From Bacteroidota bacterium (GTDB taxonomy: Bacteria > Bacteroidota > Bacteroidia > Chitinophagales > Chitinophagaceae), in NCBI GenBank assembly GCA_028876035.1, contig JAGWTK010000080.1, positions 1-12,267 on the forward strand: DNA of 12,267 nucleotides. Reading direction: 5' to 3'. Position 1 is the stretch's first letter, and each line of letters opens with the position of its first letter. The translations under genes and the position numbers were made by a program. Shown piece by piece: positions 10,735 to 12,267 of the stretch. The notes under the pieces were generated by a model. That model saw nothing but the letters and a program-made list of their open reading frames with translations, was not told where the DNA came from and made no database searches.

Positions 10735-12267
10735 ATGAGTCAACTGGTATTTTTGGTTCCCCTGTTTCCCCTGCTGGGTTTCCTGCTGAATGGTTTGTTG
10801 CGCAAACAACTGCCGAAGCAGGTAACTGGTATCATTGGAACCGGTTCGGTGCTCGCTTCTTTCATAGTAAGTGTATTGTTGTTTTTGGATGTGAAAGCGG
10901 GACAGACCGGCGTAGCCACCCTGTTTGATTTTATCAGCTTTGGCAATGTGCATATTCCCTTTGCCTTCCAGGTAGACCAGCTTTCTTCGCTGTTCCTTCT
11001 GGTGATTACGGGTGTGGGCACATTGATACATTTGTACAGCACGGCTTATATGCACGAAGAAGAAGCCCCGCATTTCGCGCGCTACTTTGCTTACCTGAAT
11101 TTGTTTGTGTTTTCGATGTTGCTGCTGGTGTTGGGTGCCAACTATGTAATCATGTTTATCGGCTGGGAAGGGGTTGGACTCTGCTCTTACCTCTTGATTG
11201 GTTTCTGGTTTAAGAACAACGATTATAACAACGCGGCCCGGAAGGCCTTTGTGATGAACCGCATTGGCGACCTGGGCTTTCTGCTGGCAGTATTTTACCT
11301 GCTCGCAAAAGTGGGTTCTGTAAACTATGCCGATGTTTTCGGTCATGCATCACAGTTATCTGCCCCTACCGTTACGATTATTACCCTGCTGCTTTTTGTG
11401 GGTGCTACCGGTAAAAGTGCACAGATTCCGCTGTATACCTGGTTGCCCGACGCGATGGCCGGTCCGACCCCCGTATCAGCGCTGATCCATGCTGCTACCA
11501 TGGTGACCGCAGGTATCTACATGATCGCCCGCAGCAATATTTTGTATACAATGGCGCCGGTGACGCAGGGCGTAGTGGCCATCATTGGTTTGGCGACGGC
11601 GGTACTGGCTGCAACGATTGCCATTCAGCAGAATGATATTAAGAAAGTGCTGGCGTATTCAACGGTAAGTCAGCTTGGTTATATGTTCCTGGGACTGGGT
11701 GTAGGTGCTTATACCGGTGCGGTATTCCACGTGATGACGCATGCTTTCTTCAAAGCCCTGTTGTTCCTTGGTGCGGGTTCGGTCATACATGCGATGCACC
11801 ATGAACAGGACATTCGCAGGATGGGCGGACTGAGAAAATACCTGCCTGTTACGCACATCACTTTCTTACTCGGTTGTATTGCGATTGCCGGTATCCCTCC
11901 TTTCAGCGGTTTCTTTTCAAAAGATGAGATCCTCGCAGCGGCAGCAGAGAAAAATATTGTCTATTGGGTGATTGGTGTGATTACCGCCGGTATGACGGCT
12001 TTCTATATGTTCCGTTTGTATGCGACTACTTTCCTTGGAAAGTTCCGTGGTACACATGAACAGGAGCATCATTTGCATGAGAGTCCGGCTGCAATGACCA
12101 TTCCATTGGTTGTATTGGCGGCTTTGGCAGTTGCCGGAGGTTGGATTGGTATTCCGGAAGTATTGGTAAAAGATGGACATTGGCTGGAGCGTTTCCTCGA
12201 GCCAGTGTTTGCGGCCTCCAATAAATTACATGCGGTGCATGCCGTTGATCATTCGAAAGAACTGATG
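10735..12267 (+). CDS. nuoL: NADH-quinone oxidoreductase subunit L (3' end outside window)
   Basis: An open frame from ATG 10735 runs to the window end without a stop: 511 residues of a protein usually over 600. It is the most distal antiporter-like proton-pumping subunit (ND5 family) with many transmembrane helices. Conserved features are Glu145 in GWEGVGLCSYLLIGFW, Lys227 in GATGKSAQIPLYTWLPDAM, and AGPTPVSALIHAATMVTAG with His252. Also present are DIKKVLAYSTVSQLGYM (about 301-317), THAFFKALLFLGAGS with Lys340, and IAGIPPFSGFFSKDEIL (about 384-400). These cover the proton-channel Glu/Lys pair and the broken-helix regions. After about residue 440 the sequence becomes a His-rich hydrophilic loop (HEQEHHLHES), then a further helix. 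The long lateral helix expected at the C-terminus lies beyond the window. The identification is secure. Confidence 0.97.
   Translation, partial: MSQLVFLVPLFPLLGFLLNGLLRKQLPKQVTGIIGTGSVLASFIVSVLLFLDVKAGQTGVATLFDFISFGNVHIPFAFQVDQLSSLFLLVITGVGTLIHLYSTAYMHEEEAPHFARYFAYLNLFVFSMLLLVLGANYVIMFIGWEGVGLCSYLLIGFWFKNNDYNNAARKAFVMNRIGDLGFLLAVFYLLAKVGSVNYADVFGHASQLSAPTVTIITLLLFVGATGKSAQIPLYTWLPDAMAGPTPVSALIHAATMVTAGIYMIARSNILYTMAPVTQGVVAIIGLATAVLAATIAIQQNDIKKVLAYSTVSQLGYMFLGLGVGAYTGAVFHVMTHAFFKALLFLGAGSVIHAMHHEQDIRRMGGLRKYLPVTHITFLLGCIAIAGIPPFSGFFSKDEILAAAAEKNIVYWVIGVITAGMTAFYMFRLYATTFLGKFRGTHEQEHHLHESPAAMTIPLVVLAALAVAGGWIGIPEVLVKDGHWLERFLEPVFAASNKLHAVHAVDHSKELM

Noticed and set aside
10726..11346. 206-residue minus-strand frame opposite nuoL
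   Set aside because: It is a His/Gln-rich shadow of a hydrophobic gene; nuoL is clearly the real frame.

Overview
This window is a bacterial respiratory complex I (NADH:quinone oxidoreductase) operon, nuoA-B-C-D-E-x-F-G-H-I-J-K-L, all on the + strand. It is preceded by the 3' end of an unrelated TPR-protein gene on the same strand. The host looks like a member of the Bacteroidota, probably near Chitinophagales/Chitinophagaceae. The reasons are the family-level flavour of the proteins, a short NuoG without the molybdopterin-fold half, separate nuoC and nuoD, near absence of Shine-Dalgarno sequences, and TAnnTTTG-type -7 promoter boxes. The phylum call is fairly secure; the family call is inference.

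Layout. 1-818: C-terminal part of a TPR protein, closed by a strong rho-independent terminator (856-885). 930-939: probable -7 element of the operon promoter just ahead of nuoA. 961-5034: nuoA-E, which give the quinone-side connecting module (B, C, D), membrane subunit A and the first NADH-module subunit E. 5044-5229: a 61-residue two-helix membrane protein that I do not recognise, tucked between nuoE and nuoF. 5268-7912: nuoF and the short nuoG, completing the NADH-oxidising module. 7940-10694: nuoH, I, J, K. 10735 to the window end: nuoL, cut off by the window edge. Electrons would run from NADH to FMN on NuoF, along Fe-S clusters in E/F/G/I/B, to quinone at the B/D/H interface. Proton translocation would be through A, H, J, K and L.

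The unusual part is between the genes. Six spacers (A-B, B-C, C-D, D-E, F-G, J-K; about 140-310 bp each) share one architecture. A short array of degenerate 7-bp (in some cases 8-bp) units starts close to the upstream stop codon, a unique core follows, and a second array ends near the next start codon, in B-C and J-K exactly at the ATG. In five of the six the right array is largely the reverse complement of the left, so the mRNA could fold and bring stop and start together. Each spacer has its own word, except that A-B and D-E share a GTAC-based word. The remaining junctions are tight, and two of them (x-F and K-L) carry compact hairpins instead. The nuoH-nuoI gap carries a good internal promoter candidate and the only strong Shine-Dalgarno in the operon.

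No tRNA, rRNA, CRISPR array, transposase or pseudogene was seen. Every nuo reading frame appears intact.
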